Below, one piece after another: positions 8,231-15,305 of a stretch of DNA of 21,545 bases. Below the pieces are notes generated by a model. That model was not told where the DNA came from. It saw only the letters and a program-made list of their open reading frames with translations, and made no database searches. Made by a program: the position numbers and the translations under genes. The stretch covers positions 1-21,545 of the forward strand of contig CALRPY020000072.1 in the NCBI GenBank assembly GCA_943370145.1. The letters are read 5' to 3'. Source of the stretch: Ga0077536 sp943370145 (GTDB taxonomy: Bacteria; Pseudomonadota; Gammaproteobacteria; Ga0077536). The first letter of the stretch is position 1. Every line of letters begins with the position of its first letter.

Positions 8231-8269
8231 CATCAATACTTGCCCATCATGGGAATAAATTGGACTAAT
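8231..8269 (+). promoter_or_regulatory. Copy 2 of the 39-base element in the lysR-ACAD2 gap
   Basis: This AT-rich block in the 120-base divergent gap matches the reverse complement of 7186-7224 at 36/39 positions. It holds a local palindrome CCCATCATGGG (8243-8253), which is not kept in the other copy, and an AATT-N5-AATT dyad near its right end. It lies 64 bases before the ACAD2 ATG and 17 bases before the lysR ATG on the other strand. It is therefore placed to control both genes; a bound LysR protein here could activate ACAD2 and repress lysR. Confidence 0.78.
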
Positions 8270-8333
8270 TGTGCCTCCGTTCATAGCATGCAGTCACCCT
8301 CAGCAACCCGAACGACCGCCACCGGAGACCGCC

Positions 8334-9533
8334 ATGGATTTCACCCCGTCAGCCCGCAGCGTCGAAGTCACGGCACGCATGCGCGAGATGCTCGACAACG
8401 ACGTCATCCCGCTGGAACCCGATTTCCTGGCCAAGGGCTTCGGCGCGGTGGCGAAGCCGCTTGACGCCGTCCGCCGCAAGATCAAGGCGGCCGGACTCTT
8501 CGCGCCCAACCATCCGGTCGAATACGGTGGCATGGGGCTCGGCCTGGTCGACCATGGCCTCGTGTCCGAGGTGCTCGGGCGCTCGCCGCTCGGCCACTAC
8601 GCCTTCGGCTGCAATGCACCCGACGCGGGCAACATCGAGACGCTGCACCTGTTCGGCAACGAGCAGCAGAAGGCCGAGTGGCTGACGCGCATCGTCGCCG
8701 GTGAGCGCAGCTGCTTCGTGATGACGGAGCGCGACAATTCCGGCGCCAACCCGATCTTCCTGCAGACCAGCGCCGTGCGCGACGGCGATGAATGGGTGCT
8801 CAACGGCTCGAAGTGGTTTATCACCGGCGCCGAGGGCGCCATCGTCAACCTCGTGATGGCGACGACCAACCCGGAAGCCGGGGCCCACGGGCGCCAGAGC
8901 ATCATCATCGTGCCGGCCGGCACGCCGGGCTACATCATCGAGAAGGCGACGCCAATCATGGGGCACGCCAACGAGGGCGTGTTCGGTCACTGCGAGGTGC
9001 GCTTCGACAACTGCCGCGTGCCCTACGCGAACCTGCTCGGCCGCGAGGGCGAGGGCTTCCGCATGGCGCAGGCCCGCCTCGGGCCCGGCCGCATCCACCA
9101 CTGCATGCGCTGGCTCGGGATCTGCAATCGCTCGCTCGAACTGATGACGCAGCGGGCATCGACCCGGGTCATCGGCGAACCCGACCGCCGCCTTGCCGAC
9201 AGCGACATCATCCGCACGTGGATCGCCGAATGCGCGGCCGAAATCCGCGCCGCGCGCCTGATGACGCTCTACACCGCGTGGCGCATCGAGCAGGTCGGGG
9301 CGAAGGAGGCGCGCAACGACATCAGCATGATCAAGTATCACGTGGCCGACGTGCTGATGAAGGTCGTCGATCGCGCGATCCAGGTGCACGGCTCGATGGG
9401 CATGACCGAGTACACGCCGCTGTCCTTCTTCTACCGCGAGGACCGCGGCTCGCGGATCTACGACGGTCCGGACGAAGTGCACAAGCTGACCGTCGCGCGA
9501 CGCATCGTCGAGCGCGGTGGACGCATGGACTGA
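8334..9533 (+). CDS. Acyl-CoA dehydrogenase ACAD2, paralogue of ACAD1
   Basis: This 399-residue FAD enzyme shares with ACAD1 the stretch ARLGPGRIHHCMR (247-259) and the C-terminal YDGPDEVHKLTVARRIV (376-392), where Asp377 takes the catalytic-base position. The ATG at 8334 is chosen because GGAGA lies 5 bases upstream and the MDFTPSARS start fits; the frame opens earlier at 8271. Two usual signatures differ from ACAD1. The TEPxxxSSD loop is TERDNSGANP (131-140), and the RxxFG cofactor motif is RVIGEPD (278-284). These changes suggest a different substrate or partner. It is divergent from lysR and preceded by the 39-base element. Two SDR genes follow on the same strand after 99 bases. Substrate unknown. 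Confidence 0.93.
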   Translation: MDFTPSARSVEVTARMREMLDNDVIPLEPDFLAKGFGAVAKPLDAVRRKIKAAGLFAPNHPVEYGGMGLGLVDHGLVSEVLGRSPLGHYAFGCNAPDAGNIETLHLFGNEQQKAEWLTRIVAGERSCFVMTERDNSGANPIFLQTSAVRDGDEWVLNGSKWFITGAEGAIVNLVMATTNPEAGAHGRQSIIIVPAGTPGYIIEKATPIMGHANEGVFGHCEVRFDNCRVPYANLLGREGEGFRMAQARLGPGRIHHCMRWLGICNRSLELMTQRASTRVIGEPDRRLADSDIIRTWIAECAAEIRAARLMTLYTAWRIEQVGAKEARNDISMIKYHVADVLMKVVDRAIQVHGSMGMTEYTPLSFFYREDRGSRIYDGPDEVHKLTVARRIVERGGRMD

Positions 9534-9555
9534 GGCGCGTCCGCCGGTCGAGAGG

Positions 9556-9614
9556 GCGGCGGGTTCTGTCCCCGCCGCTCGCAGCGTAAACTCCGGCCCT
9601 GCCCGCGCAGGGCC
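9556..9614. other. Two GC-rich hairpins between ACAD2 and the first SDR gene
   Basis: The first dyad is GCGGCGGG (9556-9563), a 7-base loop, then CCCGCCGC (9571-9578). The second is GGCCCTG (9595-9601), a 6-base loop, then CAGGGCC (9608-9614), ending 18 bases before the SDR ATG. Both stems are perfect. Neither has a T tract. They could attenuate or stabilise the ACAD2-SDR transcript; no function is shown. Confidence 0.45.
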
Positions 9615-9632
9615 CCAACCCGAGGAATCCGC

Positions 9633-10397
9633 ATGTCCCGCGATCATTTCAACCTGGATGGACGTATTGCGCTGGTCGCCGGCGCCAGCCGCGGCATTGG
9701 CGAAGCCATTGCCCGGCGCCTTGCCGAGTATGGCGCGCACGTGCTGGTCACGAGCCGCAGGATCGAGGGCTGCCAGGCCGTCGCGGAGTCGATCCGCGCG
9801 GCGGGTGGCAAGGCCGACCCCTTCGCCTGCCATATCGGCGATCTCGCGCAGATAGAAAGCGTGTTCCGGGAAATCGACGAGCGCTACGGCCGCCTCGACA
9901 TCCTGGTCAACAACGCGGCCGCGAACCCGTTCTACGGCCACGTCCTCGACACGCCGGTGGCGGCGTTCGAGAAGACCGTCGAGGTCAACCTGCGTGGCTA
10001 CTTCTACATGTCGGTCGAGGCCGGCAAGCGCATGCGCGCGCAGGGCGGCGGCAGCATCGTCAACGTGTCGTCGGCGAACGCGCTGACGCCGGGCGACAAG
10101 CAGGCCGTGTATTCGATGACCAAGGCCGCCATCCTGAACATGACGCAGGCCTTCGCCAACGAATGCGGCCAGTTCAACATCCGCGTCAACGCGCTGGTGC
10201 CGGGCGTGACCAAGACCAGGTTCGCCCAGGCGTTGCACGAGGACGAGAGCTTCCTCGCGCCGGCGCGCGCGCGCACGCCGCTGGGCCGCTCGGCCGACCC
10301 CGAGGAGATGGCGGGCGCGGTGCTCTACCTCGTGTCGGACGCCGCGTCCTACACCACCGGCACCTGGATCGCGGTCGACGGCGGGTATCTGGCATGA
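9633..10397 (+). CDS. Short-chain dehydrogenase/reductase SDR1
   Basis: This 254-residue classical SDR is a soluble NAD(P)-dependent oxidoreductase. It shows the Rossmann glycine motif GASRGIG (17-23), NNAA (93-96), Asn119 in VNL, Ser147 and the catalytic YSMTK (Tyr160, Lys164), and ends in the WIAVDGGYLA stretch common to FabG-like enzymes. After strand 2 the sequence reads TSRR with no acidic residue, which leans toward NADP(H). GAGGAA 5 bases before the ATG supports the start. Its stop overlaps the next SDR start by 4 bases (ATGA), so the two are translated together. A 3-hydroxyacyl-CoA dehydrogenase or alcohol dehydrogenase role is inferred from context only. Confidence 0.93.
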   Translation: MSRDHFNLDGRIALVAGASRGIGEAIARRLAEYGAHVLVTSRRIEGCQAVAESIRAAGGKADPFACHIGDLAQIESVFREIDERYGRLDILVNNAAANPFYGHVLDTPVAAFEKTVEVNLRGYFYMSVEAGKRMRAQGGGSIVNVSSANALTPGDKQAVYSMTKAAILNMTQAFANECGQFNIRVNALVPGVTKTRFAQALHEDESFLAPARARTPLGRSADPEEMAGAVLYLVSDAASYTTGTWIAVDGGYLA

Positions 10398-11167
10398 AGC
10401 CGTCCAGCAGCACCACGCTGGCCGGGAAAATCTGCCTCGTCACCGGCGCCGCCGGCGGCATCGGGCTCGCCGCCGCGCAGGCGCTGGCTAGTGTCGGCGC
10501 GCGGCTCGTGCTGTCCGATGTCGACGAGGCGCGTGGGCGCAAGGTCGAGGCCGATTTCCGCGCGCTGGGCCTCGACACCCGCTTCCAGGCCTGTGACGTG
10601 ACGCGTGCCGCGAGCGTGGAGGCCCTGGTGGCCTTCGCCGTCGCCGAGTTCGGCCGCATCGACTGCGCCGTCAACAACGCGGGCGTCGAGACGAAGCACG
10701 CCAGGATCGCCGATCACGACGACGACGAATTCGATCGCGCGATCGCGGTGAACCTGAAGGGCGCCTACCTGTGCATGAAGTACGAACTGCGCCAGATGCT
10801 GGCACAGGGCGGCGGCACGATCGTCAACGTCGCCTCCGTCGCGGGCCTCGGCGGCGCGCCCACGCTCGGCGGCTATGCGGCGAGCAAGCACGGCGTGATG
10901 GGCCTGACGCGCACCGCGGCCATCGAGTACGCGAAGCGCGGCATCCGCGTCAACGCGGTGTGCCCGAGCTACACCAACACGGACATGGTCCAGCGCATGC
11001 TGGAGCGCAATCCGGGCCTGCGCGACGCCCTGGTCAACGCGAGCCCGATGAAGCGTCTCGGCGAACCCGAAGAGGTGGGCCTCGCGGTCGCATGGCTGTG
11101 CAGCGATGAATCCTCGTTCGTCAACGGCCAGGGCCTCGCGCTGGACGGTGGGTTGACGGCCTGGTGA
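10394..11167 (+). CDS. Short-chain dehydrogenase/reductase SDR2
   Basis: This 257-residue classical SDR has TGAAGGIG (17-24), NNAG (94-97), Asn120, Ser148 and YAASK (Tyr161, Lys165), and a C-terminal GQGLALDGGLTAW. Asp42 at the end of strand 2 (LSDVD) is the residue that usually favours NAD(H) over NADP(H), so it likely differs in cofactor from SDR1. The frame opens far upstream inside SDR1, but the ATG at 10394 overlapping the SDR1 stop gives the right N-terminus (KICLVTG strand). The tight pairing suggests that the two act on linked intermediates, or one forward and one reverse. The substrate cannot be told. Confidence 0.93.
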   Translation: MKPSSSTTLAGKICLVTGAAGGIGLAAAQALASVGARLVLSDVDEARGRKVEADFRALGLDTRFQACDVTRAASVEALVAFAVAEFGRIDCAVNNAGVETKHARIADHDDDEFDRAIAVNLKGAYLCMKYELRQMLAQGGGTIVNVASVAGLGGAPTLGGYAASKHGVMGLTRTAAIEYAKRGIRVNAVCPSYTNTDMVQRMLERNPGLRDALVNASPMKRLGEPEEVGLAVAWLCSDESSFVNGQGLALDGGLTAW

Positions 11168-11266
11168 TGCGCGGCACGCTTTGATCTCCATCGTGGCGCT
11201 GGCTACCATCCGCTCTTCCGGCGCTGCAGCATCCCGCATGCGCCCGTCTCCTGGGAGTCCTTGCGA

Positions 11267-13066
11267 ATGAGCCTTTTGATCAACCGCCGCGATCTGGATT
11301 TCGTGCTCTACGAGCTGCTGAAGGTCGACGCGCTGGCCGCGACCGGTCGCTATGCCGGCCAGGACCGCGACCTCTACGACGCGACGATCGACGCCGCCGA
11401 GCGGCTCGCCACCGACAAGTTCGCGACGCACGCCGCGGAACTGGACGAGCACGAGCCGACTTTCGACGGCGAGCGCGTGCACCTCATTCCGGCGGTCAAG
11501 GACGCGCTCGACGCCTATGTCGAGGCCGGCTTCATGGGCGCATCGCTGGACGCGGACATCGGTGGCATGCAGCTGCCGTGGACGATCGCGCAGGCCTGCG
11601 CCGCGTACTTCTATGCCGCGAACGTCGCGACCACCGCCTATCCCTTCATCACGATTGCGGCGGCCAACCTGCTGAGCAAGTTCGGCACCGCGGAGCAGAA
11701 GCAGCGCTACCTGGCGCCGCTGGTCGAAGGGCGCTTCTTCGCGACGATGGTGCTGTCCGAGCCGCAGGCCGGCTCCTCGCTCGCGGACATCCGCACGCGC
11801 GCGGTGCCGACCGACGAAGGCCACTACCTGCTGACCGGCAACAAGATGTGGACCTCGGCCGCCGAACACGATCTGTCGGAGAACATCATCCACTTCGTGC
11901 TGGCGAAGATTCCGGGCGGGCCGCCGGGCGTGAAGGGCATCTCGCTGTTCATCGTGCCGAAGTATTTCGTCAACGACGACGGCAGCCTCGGCGCGCGCAA
12001 CGACGCGCGGATTGCCGGGCTCAACCACAAGATGGGCTATCGCGGCACCGTGAACGCGGTCTTCAACCTCGGCGAGCAGGGCGCCTGTCGCGGCTGGCTG
12101 CTCGGTGCGCCCCACCAGGGCCTGGCCTGCATGTTCCACATGATGAACGAGGCGCGCGTCGGCGTCGGTCTGTCCGCGGTGGCGCTGGGTTCGACGGGTT
12201 ATCTCCATTCGCTGCGCTATGCGCGGGAGCGCCCACAGGGCCGGCACCCGACGAACAAGGATCCGCAGAGCCCGATGGTGCCGATCGTCGAGCATGCGGA
12301 CATCAAGCGTCTCCTGCTCGCGCAGAAGGCCGCGGTGGAAGCCGGTCTCGCACTCGAGATGTATTGCTCCTGGCTCATCGACCTCGAGCGCACGACGGAC
12401 GACGACGCCCTGCGCGATCGCTACAACCTGCTGCTCGACCTCCTGACGCCAATCGCCAAATCGTGGCCGGCCGAGACCTGCCTCGAGGCCAACAAGCACG
12501 CCATCCAGATCCTCGGTGGCTACGGCTATACCCGTGACTATCCACTGGAGCGCTTCTACCGTGACAACCGGTTGAACCCCATCCACGAAGGCGCGCATGG
12601 CATCCACGGCATCGACCTGCTCGGGCGCAAGGTGGCGATGCGCGGCGGCGCCGCGTTCAGCGCGCTGCTCGAGGAGTTCGATGCAACGCTGGCGGAGGCC
12701 GAGGGCCTGGCCGAGGCCGCCGAATTCGCCGCGACCTTCCGCGTGGTGCGCGGCGCGCTGGTGGCGACGACGACGGCGCTGGGCGCCGTACGCGACCGCG
12801 GCGAAGTGGGCCTTGCGCTCGCCAATGCCGGTGTCTACCTCGACACCTTCGGCCACGTCGTTGCCGGCTGGATGTGGTTGCGCATGGCAATCGTCGCCGC
12901 GCGCGCAGCCGCGACGGCCAGCGGACCGGACGCCGGCTTCTATGCGTCCAAGCTGCATACCTGCCGCTATTTCTACCGCTACGAACTGGGCAAGGTGCCG
13001 GAGCGCCTCGCGCTCCTGTCGCGCGTCGACGACACCTGCCTGACGATGCGGGAGGACTGGCTGTAG
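11267..13066 (+). CDS. Large acyl-CoA dehydrogenase ACAD3 (DmdC/FadE5-like, about 600 aa)
   Basis: This 599-residue protein belongs to the long acyl-CoA dehydrogenase class with an extra N-terminal segment and C-terminal extension, as in 3-methylmercaptopropionyl-CoA dehydrogenase (DmdC) and long FadE enzymes. Motifs include LSEPQAGSSL (163-172), LTGNKMWTSAAEHD, NHKMGYRGT, ILGGYGYTRDYPLERFYRDNR and IHEGAHGIHGIDLLGRK, in which Glu441 aligns with the catalytic base. ATG 11267 is chosen over an in-frame TTG at 11261 because GGGAG at 11253-11257 is well spaced for the ATG. It follows SDR2 after 99 bases on the same strand. Family membership does not fix the substrate: DmdC activity is only one possibility and no other dmd gene is present here. 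Confidence 0.93.
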   Translation: MSLLINRRDLDFVLYELLKVDALAATGRYAGQDRDLYDATIDAAERLATDKFATHAAELDEHEPTFDGERVHLIPAVKDALDAYVEAGFMGASLDADIGGMQLPWTIAQACAAYFYAANVATTAYPFITIAAANLLSKFGTAEQKQRYLAPLVEGRFFATMVLSEPQAGSSLADIRTRAVPTDEGHYLLTGNKMWTSAAEHDLSENIIHFVLAKIPGGPPGVKGISLFIVPKYFVNDDGSLGARNDARIAGLNHKMGYRGTVNAVFNLGEQGACRGWLLGAPHQGLACMFHMMNEARVGVGLSAVALGSTGYLHSLRYARERPQGRHPTNKDPQSPMVPIVEHADIKRLLLAQKAAVEAGLALEMYCSWLIDLERTTDDDALRDRYNLLLDLLTPIAKSWPAETCLEANKHAIQILGGYGYTRDYPLERFYRDNRLNPIHEGAHGIHGIDLLGRKVAMRGGAAFSALLEEFDATLAEAEGLAEAAEFAATFRVVRGALVATTTALGAVRDRGEVGLALANAGVYLDTFGHVVAGWMWLRMAIVAARAAATASGPDAGFYASKLHTCRYFYRYELGKVPERLALLSRVDDTCLTMREDWL

Positions 13067-13085
13067 CGCGAATCCGGGCCTTCAC

Positions 13086-13113
13086 CTGCCTCTCCCGCAC
13101 GCGGGAAAGGCAG
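13086..13113. repeat. REP-like hairpin 1
   Basis: CTGCCTCTCCCG (13086-13097), a 4-base loop, then CGGGAAAGGCAG (13102-13113) form a 12-base stem with one mismatch. Related CCTCTCCCGC hairpins lie at 19075-19097 and 19190-19211. Each of the three lies in a gap next to a gene 3' end, as REP-type repeats usually do. It lies 20 bases after the ACAD3 stop and may protect or end that transcript, though no T run follows. Confidence 0.6.
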
Positions 13114-13317
13114 GGACTCGGGATAGCCACCATGCATCCATGTCCCGCGTCGCGCTTGGACGGTCTGTAAGGTCAAGGGCCTGCCGGTTCGGACGACCCG
13201 CCGGTGCCTGGAGGCGCCGCCCGTACGGCATTTCCACGGCAGCGGCGTATCCCGCAATTCACCGTTCTTCGCCGTGTCCTCCGCGCTCTCCGGGGTGAAA
13301 ATCCCGCTTCTGGTGCC

Positions 13318-13362
13318 GCGGAGAAAAGGTGTCGGATTTGAAATCCGACACCTTTTCTCCGC
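13318..13362. repeat. Perfect 45-base palindrome
   Basis: Two 22-base arms (13318-13339 and 13341-13362) are exact inverted copies around a single central G at 13340. The arms include GGAGAAAAGGTGTCGGATTT. A perfect palindrome of this length is far beyond chance and is not a classical terminator, since both ends are symmetrical (AAAAGG ... CCTTTT). The GGTGTCGGATTT core resembles the terminal palindromes of small non-autonomous elements linked to IS200-like/REP-associated transposases, as judged from memory. No transposase gene lies nearby. Confidence 0.8.
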
Positions 13363-13460
13363 ACAGCCGGCTCAGCCCGACTCGAAAAGTCCCGGCGTTC
13401 CCGGTGGCTCATCAGGGTCTGGGCCCCGGTACTCGCTTCCAAATGTGACCAAGAGACAGC

Positions 13461-13475
13461 GCACGCGGGAAAGGC
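13461..13475 (+). repeat. 15-base direct repeat of the REP-like half-site
   Basis: The bases gcacgcgggaaaggc here are identical to 13097-13111, the loop and right arm of REP-like hairpin 1. The left arm is missing. The two copies flank a 349-base segment that contains the 45-base palindrome. This is what insertion into, or duplication of, a REP-like unit would leave behind, or it may simply be a decayed repeat copy. Confidence 0.5.
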
Positions 13476-13682
13476 GAAGAACGCTCAGATCAACTCGCGC
13501 CATCCTGCAGGCCGTGCTCGATCGCGTAGTGGACGCGGTCCGCCATGCCGCCGACTCCCGGCTTGCGCAGATGGACACGCGCCGCCCGCGCCGGCAAGTC
13601 CGGCGGGCGCGGGCGGCCTGACAATTCTCCGGGCCTTGTGTTTAAATCGCCGGCTCCCCCAGCTTCAACATTGGTAGCCAGC

Positions 13683-15305
13683 ATGCTGAACATGACCGAC
13701 TACGAGCAGGAGCGTCAGCGTTTCGAATGGGCGCCGCCTGCGCGTTTCAACTTCGCACGCGACGTCATCGACAAGTGGGCCGAGCAGCCAGACCTGCGGG
13801 CGCTGTACTGGATCGACGACCACGGCCACGAAGTCCAGATGACCTATGCGCAGATGGCGGAACGTTCGCGCCGCCTGTGCAACGTGCTGGCCGCTGCCGG
13901 CGTCCGGCGGGGGGATACCGCGATCATCCTGTTGCCACGTCTGGTCGCCTGGTGGGAAGTCCTGACCGCCTGCCTGCGCATGGGCGTCGTCGCGTCCCCG
14001 GGCACGACCCAGCTGGCGCCCAAGGATCTCGCCTACCGAATCGAGGCCTCGCGGGCGACCGTCCTCATCACCGACGCGCGCAACGCGGCCAAGTTCGATG
14101 GCCTGCCCGCCGCGACCGTGAAGGCGCGGCTGCTGGTCGGCGGCGGTGCGCACGAGGGTTGGCTCCATTACGAGCGGAGCGTCGCCGCCGCCGCCCCCGA
14201 GTTCACCGCCGCCGATACCGCGGCCGACGACGACGCCCTGTGCTATTTCACGTCCGGCACCACCGGCTATCCGAAGATGGCCATCCAGCCGCAGTCCTAC
14301 GGCCTTGCCCATCGCATCACCGGGCACTACTGGCTCGATCTCCGGCCCGACGACCTGCACTGGAACATGAGCGACACGGGCTGGGCCAAGGCCGCGTGGA
14401 GCAGTTACTTCGGGCCGTGGACCTGCGGCGCCGCGCTTTTCGTGCACCACACCGATACCTTCGAACCGAAGCGCATGCTCGACGTGCTCGCGAAGTACCC
14501 GATCACGACCTTCTGCGGCGCGCCGACGATCTATCGCATGCTCGTGCTCGAAGATCTCCATGCGTGGAAGTTCCCGCACCTGCGCCACTGCGTCGGCGCG
14601 GGCGAGCCGCTGAACCCCGAGGTGATCGAGACCTGGCAGCAGGCCACCGGTCTCGTGATCCGCGACGGTTACGGCCAGACCGAGTCGGTGCTGCTGTGCG
14701 CGAGTTTCCCGTGCCTCGAGCCCCGCTTCGGCTCGATGGGCAAGCCCTCGCCAGGCATCGACCTCGCGGTGATCGACGATGACGGCCAGCCGCTGCCGGC
14801 GATGCGCGAGGGCGACGTCGCCGTGCGGGTCAAGCCGCGGCGCCCGCCCGGCCTCTTCACCGAATACCGGGGGGACGCGGAACGCACGCAGCGCGCTTTC
14901 CGTGGCGACTGGTATCTCACCGGCGATCGCGCCTATGTCGATGCGGACGGCTATTTCTGGTTCGTCGGCCGCGCCGACGACGTCATCCTGTCCGCCGGCT
15001 ATCGCATCGGCCCCTTCGAGGTCGAGAGCGCGCTGCTGGAGCACCCGGCGGTCGCCGAGTCCGCCGTGGTCTCCTCGCCGGACGACATGCGTGGCGAGGT
15101 CGTGAAGGCCTTCGTGGTGCTCGCACCGGGTTTCGATGGCGATGCCGCGCTGGTGAAGGCGCTGCAGGAGCACGTGAAGAACGTTACCGCCCCGTACAAG
15201 TACCCGCGCAAGATCGAATTCGTCGACACGCTGCCGAAAACCGTCAGCGGCAAGATCCGTCGTATCGAGTTGCGCGAGCGGGAATGGTCGAAGCCCGGGA
15301 CGTGA
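13683..15305 (+). CDS. Acyl-CoA synthetase, medium-chain (ACSM)-like, AMP-forming
   Basis: This 540-residue member of the ANL superfamily activates a carboxylic acid with ATP and CoA through an acyl-adenylate. It shows the phosphate loop TSGTTGYPK (190-198), DGYGQTE (328-334), YLTGD (411-415), the hinge GRADDVILSAGYRIGP (429-444) and PKTVSGKIRR (518-527) with catalytic Lys524. The overall pattern (WNMSDTGWAKAAWSSYFGPW and the A8 region) matches medium-chain/ACSM-type ligases rather than acetyl-CoA synthetase. ATG 13683 is preferred for the family-like N-terminus; an in-frame ATG lies 9 bases later. The MFS gene downstream overlaps it by 22 bases, so uptake or efflux and activation are probably coupled. 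It likely feeds the dehydrogenases upstream, but the acid is unknown. Confidence 0.94.
   Translation: MLNMTDYEQERQRFEWAPPARFNFARDVIDKWAEQPDLRALYWIDDHGHEVQMTYAQMAERSRRLCNVLAAAGVRRGDTAIILLPRLVAWWEVLTACLRMGVVASPGTTQLAPKDLAYRIEASRATVLITDARNAAKFDGLPAATVKARLLVGGGAHEGWLHYERSVAAAAPEFTAADTAADDDALCYFTSGTTGYPKMAIQPQSYGLAHRITGHYWLDLRPDDLHWNMSDTGWAKAAWSSYFGPWTCGAALFVHHTDTFEPKRMLDVLAKYPITTFCGAPTIYRMLVLEDLHAWKFPHLRHCVGAGEPLNPEVIETWQQATGLVIRDGYGQTESVLLCASFPCLEPRFGSMGKPSPGIDLAVIDDDGQPLPAMREGDVAVRVKPRRPPGLFTEYRGDAERTQRAFRGDWYLTGDRAYVDADGYFWFVGRADDVILSAGYRIGPFEVESALLEHPAVAESAVVSSPDDMRGEVVKAFVVLAPGFDGDAALVKALQEHVKNVTAPYKYPRKIEFVDTLPKTVSGKIRRIELREREWSKPGT

Larger units (their letters stand above)
13067..13682. 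other. 616-base gap without a convincing gene; repeat-rich
   Basis: No frame here shows a recognisable protein. The stretch contains a REP-like hairpin (13086-13113), a perfect 45-base palindrome (13318-13362) and a second copy of half the hairpin (13461-13475). On the minus strand the codons of about 13490-13590 read VHLRKPGVGG then MADRVHYAIEHGLQDGAS and a stop. This faintly resembles the end of a LuxR-type helix-turn-helix and may be a gene remnant, but it is too short to claim. The promoter of the acyl-CoA synthetase probably lies in the last 150 bases; no clear consensus was seen. Confidence 0.6.

Noticed and set aside
8349..10238. Minus-strand open frame of 629 codons across ACAD2 and SDR1
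   Set aside because: Antisense shadow; no recognisable domain, while the plus strand has full family motifs.
10349..12958. Minus-strand open frame of 869 codons across SDR2 and ACAD3
   Set aside because: Shadow of strongly supported plus-strand genes; the composition is typical of antisense frames in GC-rich DNA and no motif is visible.
13490..13591. Remnant of a LuxR-type regulator on the minus strand
   Set aside because: Only a faint resemblance over about 30 residues; not enough to list as a pseudogene.
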